DNA from: Prevotella sp.
GTDB taxonomy: Bacteria > Bacteroidota > Bacteroidia > Bacteroidales > Bacteroidaceae
Assembly: GCA_017618275.1 (NCBI GenBank)
Contig: JAFZUS010000200.1
Span: 1 to 57,557, forward strand
Length of the DNA stretch: 57,557 nt
Reading direction: 5' to 3'
Part shown: positions 50,905 to 57,557 of the stretch, piece after piece
How the letters are laid out: every line of letters starts with the position of its first letter
Numbering within the stretch: the stretch's first letter is position 1
The notes under the pieces: model-generated
The model's database searches: none
Told to the model about the DNA's origin: nothing
The model's input: only the letters and a program-made list of their open reading frames with translations
Program-made: the position numbers and the translations under genes

Positions 50905-51030
50905 CTTAATATTTTCTAATAAGAAATTTTGATTTATAACAATTTTTATAATAGATACATTTTACAAAGTTTATGTAACATCTAGAAATGTCTATTTCAT
51001 TAAAAAAACTTGAATCAAGTGAAATGATAA

Positions 51031-51070
51031 TAAAAAAAACGAAGCCTCGATCCGAATGAACCGAGGCTTC
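51031..51070 (-). terminator. argC operon terminator
   Basis: GAAGCCTCG (51041-51049) pairs with CGAGGCTTC (51062-51070), loop 12 nt; on the minus strand the stem is followed by GTTTTTTTTATT. It is a strong intrinsic terminator 45 bp after the argC stop, ending the argR-GNAT-argG-argC unit. Confidence 0.9.
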
Positions 51071-51115
51071 ATTTTATAAGATAAATGCGAAAATTGACAG
51101 AATAAGAGCCTTTGT

Positions 51116-52081
51116 TTAAAAGGCAGATGCCTTTAACTTCAACCCTGCTGTTTCGTTGATGCCAAACATGATGTTCATGTTCTGTACAGCCTGACCAACT
51201 GCTCCCTTCAAGAGATTGTCGATGCAGGAGGTGACGAGCAGTTTGTTGCTGTATTTCTCTACATGTACCAATGCTTTGTTGGTGTTTACCACCTGTTTCA
51301 GGTCGATGGCCTTGTCGCTGTAGTGAGTGAAGGCAGCGTCTTTGTAGAATTCTTTGTAGGCCTCAATGATATCCTCCACAGGAGCCTTGGTCTTGATGAC
51401 TGCCGTACAGAAGATGCCTCTAGCGAAGTCTCCACGATAAGGAATGAAGTCAATATCAGCATCCAGATACCCCTGTACTTGTTTCAGGCTTTGGCGAATT
51501 TCTGCGATGTGTTGGTGCTGAAAGGGCTTGTAGATGCTCAGGTTGTTGTTGCGCCACGAGAAATGGGTAGTGGCGCCTGGCTTCTGACCAGCACCTGTTG
51601 AACCTGTAATGGCATTGACTGCAACGTCTTCCTTCAGCAGGTTCAGATGGGCTGCTGGCAATAAGGCTACTTGGATACAGGTGGCAAAACAGCCAGGATT
51701 GGCCACATGCTGGGCTGTCGCAATCTCCATCTTGTTGATTTCTGGTAAACCGTATACGTAGTCGTGTTCGCCCTTTATACGGAAATCCTGTGCCAGGTCG
51801 ATGATCTTTACGTTCGCAGGGATGGTGTGCTCCTTGAGGAAAGCTTCGCTCTTGCCGTGTCCGAAACAGAAGAACACCACATCGACATCCTCAAAGGGCA
51901 TTTGGTCTGTAAACTTCAGATCCGTCTCGCCAATCAGACCTTCATGCACATCTGATACCAGATTGCCAGCATTACTCTCTGAGTTGGCAAAGACAATCTC
52001 TGCCTCAGGATGGTTCAGCAGCAGACGGATGAGTTCGCCTCCTGTGTATCCTGCTGCACCTAATATACCTACTTTTATCAT
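51116..52081 (-). CDS. argC: N-acyl-gamma-glutamyl-phosphate reductase
   Basis: This 321-residue NADPH enzyme reduces acyl-glutamyl phosphate to the semialdehyde in arginine synthesis. Motifs: VGILGAAGYTGGELIRLLLNHP (Rossmann), VANPGCFATCIQVALLPA with the catalytic Cys, and ITGSTGAGQKPGATTHFSWR. In this group the acyl group is expected to be succinyl, matching argF'. It overlaps argG by four bases (ATGA). Confidence 0.96.
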   Translation of the reverse strand: MIKVGILGAAGYTGGELIRLLLNHPEAEIVFANSESNAGNLVSDVHEGLIGETDLKFTDQMPFEDVDVVFFCFGHGKSEAFLKEHTIPANVKIIDLAQDFRIKGEHDYVYGLPEINKMEIATAQHVANPGCFATCIQVALLPAAHLNLLKEDVAVNAITGSTGAGQKPGATTHFSWRNNNLSIYKPFQHQHIAEIRQSLKQVQGYLDADIDFIPYRGDFARGIFCTAVIKTKAPVEDIIEAYKEFYKDAAFTHYSDKAIDLKQVVNTNKALVHVEKYSNKLLVTSCIDNLLKGAVGQAVQNMNIMFGINETAGLKLKASAF

Positions 52082-53280
52082 CTCTTCTCGTCCTTATGGA
52101 TACCGTAATAGACACGTAGCGGGGTACTTGATACCTTGATGAAGCCCTTGGCCTCGTCAGCCGTCCAACCTGTCTGTGTCTCGCCATATTCGCCAAGTTT
52201 GCTCTTTGTCAGGTCGTTGGCAGAGTCAATACCTACGGTCTCGAAACCGTAGGGACGGAGTTTCAGGATAGCTGTACCTGTCACGTTACGCTGTGAAGAT
52301 GTCAGCATCGCTTCGATATCGGGCATGACAGGTTCCAGATACTGACTCTCGTGCAGGAACATACCGTACCAGTTGGCCACCTGGTCTTTCCAGTACTGTT
52401 GCCACTTACTTAGGGTCGATTTTTCCAACAGACGATGTGCCTCAATAATCAGTTTGGGGGCAGCGGCCTCGAAACCTACACGCCCCTTGATACCAATAAT
52501 GGTGTCGCCCACGTTGGCATCACGACCAATAGCGTAAGAAGCACCAATCTCCTCAATCTTCTGGATGGCCTTGATTCTGTCGTCAAAGTGCTCGCCGTTG
52601 ACACCGACAATCTCGCCCTTCTCAAACTGAATCTTCAACAGCGACTCCTGCTCCTTGGCAGTAACGTGCTTCAGATAAGCATCCTCAGGCAGTCCTTGCA
52701 TGGGGTCGAGCAACTCACCGCCACAGATGCTGGTGCCCCAGATACCTACGTTATAACTATACTTCAGTTTGGTGAAGTCTGCGAAGAAACCATGCTCGTT
52801 CAGGTAATCGACTTCCTCCTTACGGGTCAGTTTCTTGTCGCGAGTCAGGGTGATGATTTCCACACCAGGGGCCATCACGAGGAACGTCATGTCGAATCGG
52901 ATCTGGTCGTTGCCGGCACCTGTGGAGCCGTGGGCGATGGCGTCGGCACCTATCTCTTTCGCGTAGCGCGCGATGGCGATAGCCTGGAAGATACGCTCTG
53001 ATGACACAGAGATGGGGTAGCAGTTGTTTCGCAACACGTTGCCGAAAATCATATATTTCAGCGATTTCGCATAGTATTCCTGCGTCACGTCGAGTGTGAC
53101 ATATTTCACAGCGCCCAGTTTGTAGGCGTTCTCCTCGTTCTTCTTCAACTGCTCCTCGCTGAAACCACCAGTATTGGCACAAGCAGCATACACATCCCAA
53201 CCATTCTGGGTCAGTTTCATCACGGTGTAACTGGTGTCAAGCCCACCAGAAAAGGCTACTACAACTTTCTTGTTTGCCAT
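52078..53280 (-). CDS. argG: Argininosuccinate synthase
   Basis: This 400-residue enzyme joins citrulline and aspartate with ATP. It shows VVVAFSGGLDTSYTVMKLTQ (ATP PP-loop), AIAHGSTGAGNDQIRFD and the signature blocks of the type 1 family. It is 42 bp downstream of the GNAT gene and overlaps argC. Confidence 0.97.
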   Translation of the reverse strand: MANKKVVVAFSGGLDTSYTVMKLTQNGWDVYAACANTGGFSEEQLKKNEENAYKLGAVKYVTLDVTQEYYAKSLKYMIFGNVLRNNCYPISVSSERIFQAIAIARYAKEIGADAIAHGSTGAGNDQIRFDMTFLVMAPGVEIITLTRDKKLTRKEEVDYLNEHGFFADFTKLKYSYNVGIWGTSICGGELLDPMQGLPEDAYLKHVTAKEQESLLKIQFEKGEIVGVNGEHFDDRIKAIQKIEEIGASYAIGRDANVGDTIIGIKGRVGFEAAAPKLIIEAHRLLEKSTLSKWQQYWKDQVANWYGMFLHESQYLEPVMPDIEAMLTSSQRNVTGTAILKLRPYGFETVGIDSANDLTKSKLGEYGETQTGWTADEAKGFIKVSSTPLRVYYGIHKDEKR

Positions 53281-53322
53281 ATCTTTCTTACCTTTATTGT
53301 TATACCTTAATTATATATAGTA

Positions 53323-53934
53323 TTATTCCTCCTTCCCGTCAATCTGGCGGATGCGTTCAATCACTTCATCAGGAATCTTGGCGGGCAGATGCTCTGTCGG
53401 GTCGTACAGCATAGCCGTGCAGATACAGTACTTACGTCCAGTCCGATGCAGCACGTCTACATTGCAACAGCCTTCGCAACCTTTCCAGAAAGCCTCGTCT
53501 TCCGTCAGGTCGGCAAAGGTCACGGGCTGATAGCCTAAAGCCGTGTTCATTGCCATCACGGCAGCGCCACTCGTCAATGAAAAAATCTTGGCGTGGGGCC
53601 AACGGGTACGAGCCAGCGAGAAGGTCATGTCCTTGATGCGTTTAGCCACATGGTGCCCACGATAGTCGGGGTGAACGATAAGGCCTGAGGTGGTCACATA
53701 TTGTTGGTTCTCCCATGTCTCGATATAACTGAATCCTGCAAATTGCCCGTCTTTTGTAAGGGCAATCACGGCTTTGGCTTCCTGCATCTTCTTGGCCAGA
53801 TATTCGTGTGTTCGCTTGGCAATACCTGTTCCACGTACTTTAGCAGCATCTGCTATTGTCTCTAAGATGGTATCAACGTATTTCTCGTGCTCTGGCCCTG
53901 CCACTAGAACTTCAATTTCTGTTTCCTGTTCCAT
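53323..53934 (-). CDS. GNAT acyltransferase in the arginine operon, possible acylglutamate synthase
   Basis: This 203-residue GNAT protein has the acyl-CoA loop LIVHPDYRGHHVAKRIKDMTF (about 85-105, motif A) and FSLTSGAAVMAMNTALGYQP. The C-terminal part is unusual for GNATs: CEGCC (153-157) and CIC (170-172) give five Cys around FWKGCEGCCNVDV and RKYCICTAML, which could hold a metal or form disulfides. Its constant place next to argR and argG suggests it makes the first acyl-glutamate of the pathway, since no ArgA or ArgJ is seen here. From memory, its Bacteroides counterpart has been proposed for this step. Confidence 0.8.
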   Translation of the reverse strand: MEQETEIEVLVAGPEHEKYVDTILETIADAAKVRGTGIAKRTHEYLAKKMQEAKAVIALTKDGQFAGFSYIETWENQQYVTTSGLIVHPDYRGHHVAKRIKDMTFSLARTRWPHAKIFSLTSGAAVMAMNTALGYQPVTFADLTEDEAFWKGCEGCCNVDVLHRTGRKYCICTAMLYDPTEHLPAKIPDEVIERIRQIDGKEE

Positions 53935-53984
53935 TGATATTATTGTTCTCTATTTATTCTGTGTAAATCTGTGTATTCTATGAC

Positions 53985-54461
53985 CTATCTCATGCTTGGA
54001 ACTACATCGCTAAGGGCTTCAGACACATCCTGATGCCTGACCCCTTCCTTGATAACGATAAATATGGTATCGTCGCCAGCGATGGTACCGATAATCTCGG
54101 GGATGTCGCTGTTGTCGATATTCCAGGCGATGGAACTAGCATAGCCTGGACGGGTCTTGATGACACCCATGTTGCCAGAAAAATTGATGCTGACAAAGCC
54201 GGGCACCTTTAGCATCTCACGGATGCTGTTAGGGGTGCTCACCCGTTTGTACATCGTTTCATTGGGCAGCACATAGACGTAGTTGCCACTCATCGAGGCG
54301 GCCTTGGCCACCTTCAACTGCTTCAGGTCGCGACTCAGCGTAGCCTGAGTCAGTTTGAAACCTTCTTTTTGAAGGGCCGCCAACAGTTCGTCCTGACTAC
54401 CCAGTTGTTGGCTCGAAATGATGAGCCGGAGTGCCTCTAATCGGCTGTTTTTTACTTTCAT
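53985..54461 (-). CDS. argR: Arginine repressor
   Basis: This 158-residue ArgR starts at ATG 54459-54461 (MKVKNSRLEALRLIISSQQL). The N-terminal winged helix has LLAALQKEGFKLTQATLSRD (about 24-43) and LKQLKVAKA; the C-terminal hexamer and arginine-binding domain has PGFVSINFSGNMGVIKTRPG and TIAGDDTIFIVIKEG. It senses arginine and represses arginine genes. It is the first gene of the unit argR-GNAT-argG-argC, and a palindrome overlaps its own promoter. Confidence 0.95.
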   Translation of the reverse strand: MKVKNSRLEALRLIISSQQLGSQDELLAALQKEGFKLTQATLSRDLKQLKVAKAASMSGNYVYVLPNETMYKRVSTPNSIREMLKVPGFVSINFSGNMGVIKTRPGYASSIAWNIDNSDIPEIIGTIAGDDTIFIVIKEGVRHQDVSEALSDVVPSMR

Positions 54462-54486
54462 GTTGGTATATTTATACAAAGACGGC

Positions 54487-54541
54487 TGCAAAATTACATA
54501 TTATTTTGCAACCGACCAAACATTTCTGCATATTTTTGCAG
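54487..54541 (-). promoter_or_regulatory. argR promoter with probable ArgR operators
   Basis: Minus strand: -33 TTTG at 54517-54520, 20-bp spacer, -7 TAATTTTG at 54489-54496. Between them lies the imperfect palindrome TGCAAAATTACA/TATTATTTTGCA (54487-54510) covering the -7 box, and a second one, CTGCATATTTTTGCAG (54526-54541), just upstream. Their size, AT-richness and position fit ArgR autoregulation; binding is inferred, not shown. Confidence 0.6.
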
Positions 54542-54567
54542 ATAATTATGTATATAAACCTTATTTG

Positions 54568-55176
54568 TTACTTTTTCATATCGAAACCGACGCGCACACC
54601 CTCGTATTGCTTGCTCAGTTCTCCGATGGTTTGGAGATCGGTTCTGCCGCTCAGGGCTGCCATCGTCTGCAGGACATTCAACAGTTTCTTGCCTTCAAAA
54701 AGGATAGAGATACCGTTTAGTTCCCTTTTGGCGTAGCAGTTGATGGAGAGCAGCAAACCCTTCAGTTTGATCTGCTGGTCAGCCTCGTTGAAGGTGTAGC
54801 TTCCGCTGAAATTTGTACCTGCTATCTTGGAAGAGAAGGTTCCGTCCTGATTAAAAGTGATATAGGTGTTGCTCGCTGAGATGCCTACCTGCTGGTAGTA
54901 GGGCGCTATCTTCTCTTCAATCTGTACGGCAGCCACCTCGCCACCAGCCTTTGCCAACAGGTTCTTACTCGTAAAGGCACAGCCAGGACCGTCGTATCTC
55001 CATGTGCCGATAAGGTTTTGTGCGCTGACCTTGTCGAGGCCGATAACGCTGGTGATGGCATTCACCACGCCTGTTCCGTTTGTCATAGCACTCAGTACCT
55101 GATTCATGTTTCCACAACTGGTCATCAGCAGACAGATGCCTGCGACCATTCCAATCATAATTTTTTTCGTCTTCAT
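54568..55176 (-). CDS. DUF4923-family lipoprotein
   Basis: This 202-residue lipoprotein has lipobox MTSC (Cys21) followed by GNMNQVL, without the acidic surface signal, so it probably faces the periplasm. The pattern LIGTWRYDGPGCAFTSKNLL, ITFNQDGTFSSKIAGTNFSG and SGSYTFNEADQQIKLKG is that of the DUF4923 (lipocalin-like) family of Bacteroidales. The function is unknown. It is a single gene with a -7-like TAACTTCG at 55217-55224. Confidence 0.83.
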   Translation of the reverse strand: MKTKKIMIGMVAGICLLMTSCGNMNQVLSAMTNGTGVVNAITSVIGLDKVSAQNLIGTWRYDGPGCAFTSKNLLAKAGGEVAAVQIEEKIAPYYQQVGISASNTYITFNQDGTFSSKIAGTNFSGSYTFNEADQQIKLKGLLLSINCYAKRELNGISILFEGKKLLNVLQTMAALSGRTDLQTIGELSKQYEGVRVGFDMKK

Positions 55177-55347
55177 ATTGTTTATTTGTTATTGTCCGAT
55201 AATTGAATTCGGTTGCGAAGTTACGCATTTTTCTGTCAACATCATCCTTTTTATCAGAAATTAACTTAGAAAGACGTTGTCCCCAATGTTTTTTATTTAA
55301 TGACGCAAATAATTGCAGAAAATGTAAGGTCTTTCAGAAATTTTCCT

Positions 55348-55355
55348 TACCTTTG
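55348..55355 (+). promoter_or_regulatory. -7 box of the HU-like gene
   Basis: TACCTTTG on the plus strand, 112 bp upstream of the ATG. The -33 element is not clear. The transcript should start near 55359 and carry the four 21-bp repeats in its leader. Confidence 0.6.
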
Positions 55356-55367
55356 CAGCAAATTTCA

Positions 55368-55451
55368 ATTGCAGGACGTGAAATGTAAATTGCAGGACGT
55401 GAAATATACATTGCAGGTCATGAAATATAGATTGCAGGACGTGAAACGGAA
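55368..55451 (+). repeat. Four tandem 21-bp repeats in the HU-like gene leader
   Basis: Units at 55368, 55389, 55410 and 55431, each 21 bp with core ATTGCAGGACGTGAAAT (the third has GGTCAT instead of GGACGT). The period is exact and a multiple of three, so one frame is open throughout and reads LQDVK(C/Y)(K/T/R) per unit. From the ATG in unit 3 (55420) it gives a 20-codon leader peptide that ends at 55482, overlapping the start of the next gene. Confidence 0.85.
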
Positions 55452-55466
55452 AATTATATTGGTAGT

Positions 55467-56105
55467 ATGGCAAATTATGTAATTAAGGAATTGCCCGCAG
55501 GTATGGGCAACGGAAGCGAGGGGAAAAGATTCCCAAAGATGCAGGTCTACACGGAGTTCGACTATGACAAGGTCGTGGAACTTGTTCACACCAACTCGCC
55601 AGCCTTTAGCAAGGCGACTATTCGTGGCGTGCTGGATACGTTGGCTGTTGTCATGAAGTCGTATCTCCCTCTTGGACATACCATGAAGATCGACAATCTC
55701 GGGGTCTTCTCGCTCTCGCTTGGATTTGCTGACAATGAGGTAGAAATGTGCAGTCAGCAGGAATCCCAAGAGGCTGGTGCCAAGAAGAAATACCATCATG
55801 TAAAGGTGAAAGGTGTGAATTTCAAGGTGGACAAAAAACTTGTGGATGAAATCAACAAAGAGAACACCTTTGAGCGCACAACCGTCAAATCCGCTTCTCC
55901 TTCGCCATACACCCTCGAGGAGCGTCTGCAACGAGCCTTGCAACATATCGACAAGCACGGCTTCATCACCCTGCAAGAATACGCCAACCTCAACAAACTC
56001 AACTACAGCACAGCCTCTCGCGAACTCTCCAAACTCGTCGCCAATCCCTCCTCAGGCCTCAAGGCCAAAGGCTCCGCCTCCCACAAAGTCTGGGTGCGCA
56101 GTTAA
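55467..56105 (+). CDS. HU-family DNA-binding protein with C-terminal winged helix
   Basis: This 212-residue protein has an HU-HIG type domain (about 1-125) with FSKATIRGVLDTLAVVMKSY and GHTMKIDNLGVFSLSLG, similar to HU but without a clear beta-arm. A second part (about 150-212), LEERLQRALQHIDKHGFITL and LNYSTASRELSKLVA, looks like a winged helix. It probably binds DNA and may shape or regulate chromosomal regions. It converges with the DUF4251 gene, and their stop codons overlap by four bases. It may bind the repeats in its own leader. Confidence 0.82.
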   Translation: MANYVIKELPAGMGNGSEGKRFPKMQVYTEFDYDKVVELVHTNSPAFSKATIRGVLDTLAVVMKSYLPLGHTMKIDNLGVFSLSLGFADNEVEMCSQQESQEAGAKKKYHHVKVKGVNFKVDKKLVDEINKENTFERTTVKSASPSPYTLEERLQRALQHIDKHGFITLQEYANLNKLNYSTASRELSKLVANPSSGLKAKGSASHKVWVRS

Positions 56106-56611
56106 TTAAGCATCATATTACCAGAATACGAAATACGTTCTCGCCGACGGGAGCGCACACTAATGTTTGAATTACCCTTGGCAGACACCTCAATCACAAA
56201 TAATAAGGTATCATTATAATTTTCCACACTTATTTCTATATGCCGTTTGCCCTTCTTCGTCAGTCCCTCTTGGTAACTACTGATCGGTTCATAGAGTATC
56301 AGTCCCCTCCAACCTACACCAGCTTCAGACAGAATCTGATTATATCCGTACTGTGGCAGAAATGAGATCAGCGAGTCATTTCTCACCTCTAGCGAAAAGT
56401 TAGACTTTAATTGCGGACTTCTTTTTTCGTCGGTCTCACTCAGGTCTGCCATGGAGTTCACTACTATCTTGTAATGTCTTTCAGCCAGTGCAGCCTTCAC
56501 TTTCGCTGCCTGTTCAGTTTTCCTCGCAGCCTTCTCCTTTGATGTTGCGCACCCATTTAGCACCATCACAGCCAAGAGTGCACACACTATTGAAATCAGA
56601 TAATTCTTCAT
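56102..56611 (-). CDS. DUF4251-family lipoprotein
   Basis: This 169-residue lipoprotein has lipobox LNGC (Cys21) then ATSKEKAARK (basic, not a surface signal). HYKIVVNSMADLSETDEK, YGYNQILSEAGVGWRGLI and KKGKRHIEISVENYNDTLLF match the DUF4251 pattern. It is likely periplasmic; function unknown. It has a TAATTTCG -7-like box at about 56642-56649. Confidence 0.8.
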   Translation of the reverse strand: MKNYLISIVCALLAVMVLNGCATSKEKAARKTEQAAKVKAALAERHYKIVVNSMADLSETDEKRSPQLKSNFSLEVRNDSLISFLPQYGYNQILSEAGVGWRGLILYEPISSYQEGLTKKGKRHIEISVENYNDTLLFVIEVSAKGNSNISVRSRRRERISYSGNMMLN

Positions 56612-56758
56612 AACATAACGGTTTTAGTGATTCACGCTGCGAAATTAATTGTTTTTTCATTATGAATAAAGAGGAAATCCCTAAATAATGATAGGGTTTT
56701 CCCTATATTTTGTAATTGCCAATACAATAACAGGTATATCTTGCCGTTATAACAAAGG

Positions 56759-57283
56759 ATGCAAAAAATAATAGAGACAATGAAGACATTTTGGTCACAT
56801 GTTAAGACTTGCATCAGCAAGTATGTCTGCTTTTGTGGGAAAGCGACGCGAAGCGAGTTCTGGAGTTGGATGCTGTTTGTCGCTGTTGTCTCAGGCGTGC
56901 TGTTCGGAGCGGCTGCAATGCTTGCCTTCATTCGCAATAGTGCAGGGCCGGATACGGTTTCCAATCCGCTCTATTGGCTCAGTTCAGTAATCTTCTATAT
57001 TTTTATGCTTTTAGGCCTGTTCCTTCTTTTCTGCCTGCTGCCCACGCTGGCCGTAGCAGTTCGCAGATTGCGTGACGCTGGCTATCATCCTTGGATTATC
57101 ATCTTTCCCATTCTTCTCTTTATAGGTTCATACCATCCAGCCTTAGTTGTCGCACTCTCTGGCATGAATACTACACCACCTGAGATTCCATTGTCGTATT
57201 GTTATGCCTATTTGGCATTCACAGCAGTCGTTTGCCTGCTCTATGCCATCTTATTAAACCGGGCAACAAAGTCAGGTTCTTAA
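56759..57283 (+). CDS. DUF805 inner-membrane protein
   Basis: This 174-residue membrane protein has four hydrophobic segments. It carries the family start (ISKYVCFCGKATRSEFWSWM), then a long hydrophobic helix, and LPTLAVAVRRLRDAGYHPW in the second half, the DUF805 signature (RRLRDxG). The function is unknown. The alternative start seven codons later (MKTFWSHVKT) fits the family length better, but both are possible. Confidence 0.88.
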   Translation: MQKIIETMKTFWSHVKTCISKYVCFCGKATRSEFWSWMLFVAVVSGVLFGAAAMLAFIRNSAGPDTVSNPLYWLSSVIFYIFMLLGLFLLFCLLPTLAVAVRRLRDAGYHPWIIIFPILLFIGSYHPALVVALSGMNTTPPEIPLSYCYAYLAFTAVVCLLYAILLNRATKSGS

Positions 57284-57410
57284 TCCAAATTCTTGCTTGT
57301 TGTATTAGAGCCTTTATATAATATAATAAGGTATAAGGATTCTTTTGTCTTGACTAACATCAAGACTTGTGAGAAAAACGCATAAAATCTGAAAATTTTT
57401 CGTGAAAAGT

Positions 57411-57557
57411 TTTGTCGGTTCGGAAAAAAGCAGTACCTTTGCACCCGCTTTCGCTCAAAAACTTGGGCTGAGGGCAAAAAGAAAGAGTTCTTTGAAAGAT
57501 TTACATAGACAGAAGTAGTACAAGAAGCAGTGTCAATGCACAATGCATAATGCACAA
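57411..57557 (+). promoter_or_regulatory. Probable rRNA operon promoter and leader
   Basis: Plus strand: TTTG at 57411-57414, 19-bp spacer, -7 TACCTTTG at 57434-57441. It is followed by a GC-richer leader with GAGTTCTTTGAAAGATTTACA (split: GAGTTCTTTGAAAG, then ATTTACA), which resembles the boxA-like antitermination leader in front of Bacteroidota 16S genes. The window ends with AATGCACAATGCATAATG words. The 16S gene would start just beyond the edge. This is an inference from the leader pattern only. Confidence 0.6.

Noticed and set aside
55368-55451. CRISPR-like array
   Set aside because: The 21-bp units are directly adjacent without spacers, and no cas genes are near.
57280-57555. 91-codon minus-strand reading frame at the window end
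   Set aside because: It is antisense to a probable rRNA promoter and leader and shows no protein family pattern.

Overview
The window looks like a chromosomal segment of a gut or rumen Bacteroidales bacterium, most likely Prevotella or a close relative. The evidence is Bacteroidota-type promoters (TAnnTTTG -7 boxes with TTTG or TTG about 20 bp upstream), three SusC/SusD pairs, lipoproteins with acidic surface-export signals after the lipidated Cys, an N-succinylornithine-type carbamoyltransferase, NigD-like, DUF4923 and DUF4251 lipoproteins, and a serpin ending in a type-IX-secretion-like sorting tail. No tRNA, rRNA body, CRISPR, integrase or transposase was seen. The last ~150 bp look like the promoter and leader of an rRNA operon that starts just outside.

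Layout: 1-2.7 kb, start of an outer-membrane barrel protein and a secreted double serpin. 3.4-5.7 kb, a minus-strand unit (SufT-like DUF59, lpxH, kdgK). 5.7-8.5 kb, a minus-strand unit (efp, glycosyltransferase, four-helix-bundle protein, radC). 8.6-13.7 kb, plus-strand rpmH, then PASTA protein, rluD, ddl, acyltransferase and a NigD-like lipoprotein. 13.7-14.7 kb, manA. 14.8-24.8 kb, a small polysaccharide utilisation locus (SusC, SusD, two surface glycan-binding proteins, GH5 glucanase). 25.1-33.7 kb, argD, proC, an XRE/cupin regulator, an acyl-CoA synthetase, yraN, proB, proA, a succinylornithine carbamoyltransferase and threonine aldolase. 33.8-50.8 kb, seven genes made only of two SusC/SusD pairs and three fasciclin-domain surface lipoproteins. 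51.1-54.5 kb, argC, argG, a GNAT protein and argR. 54.5-57.3 kb, small lipoproteins, an HU-like protein and a DUF805 protein.

The arginine genes lie on both sides of the SusCD/fasciclin cluster and all point the same way. argC ends in a strong terminator, the fasciclin cluster ends in its own terminator, and argD has its own promoter. The simplest reading is that the cluster was inserted into an ancestral argR-GNAT-argG-argC-argD-proC operon. The cluster encodes no recognisable glycan-degrading enzyme and no regulator, so its ligand is unknown.

The most unusual signal is a repeat-bounded cassette at 6.4-6.9 kb. An AT-rich gene for a four-helix-bundle (S23/Avd-like) protein sits between inverted copies of a repeat with core GAGCGGTAGCAAACTCTA followed by arrays of short words (ACTCTACACTCT). 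One arm encodes the N-terminus of RadC and the other supplies the stop codon of the glycosyltransferase. A solo copy lies in frame inside that glycosyltransferase. Related short-word arrays fill several other gaps between genes, often exactly from stop codon to start codon. Other points are twin promoters flanking rpmH, a palindromic CCCCCTAAGTTAGGGGG element, and a four-copy 21-bp repeat in the HU-gene leader.
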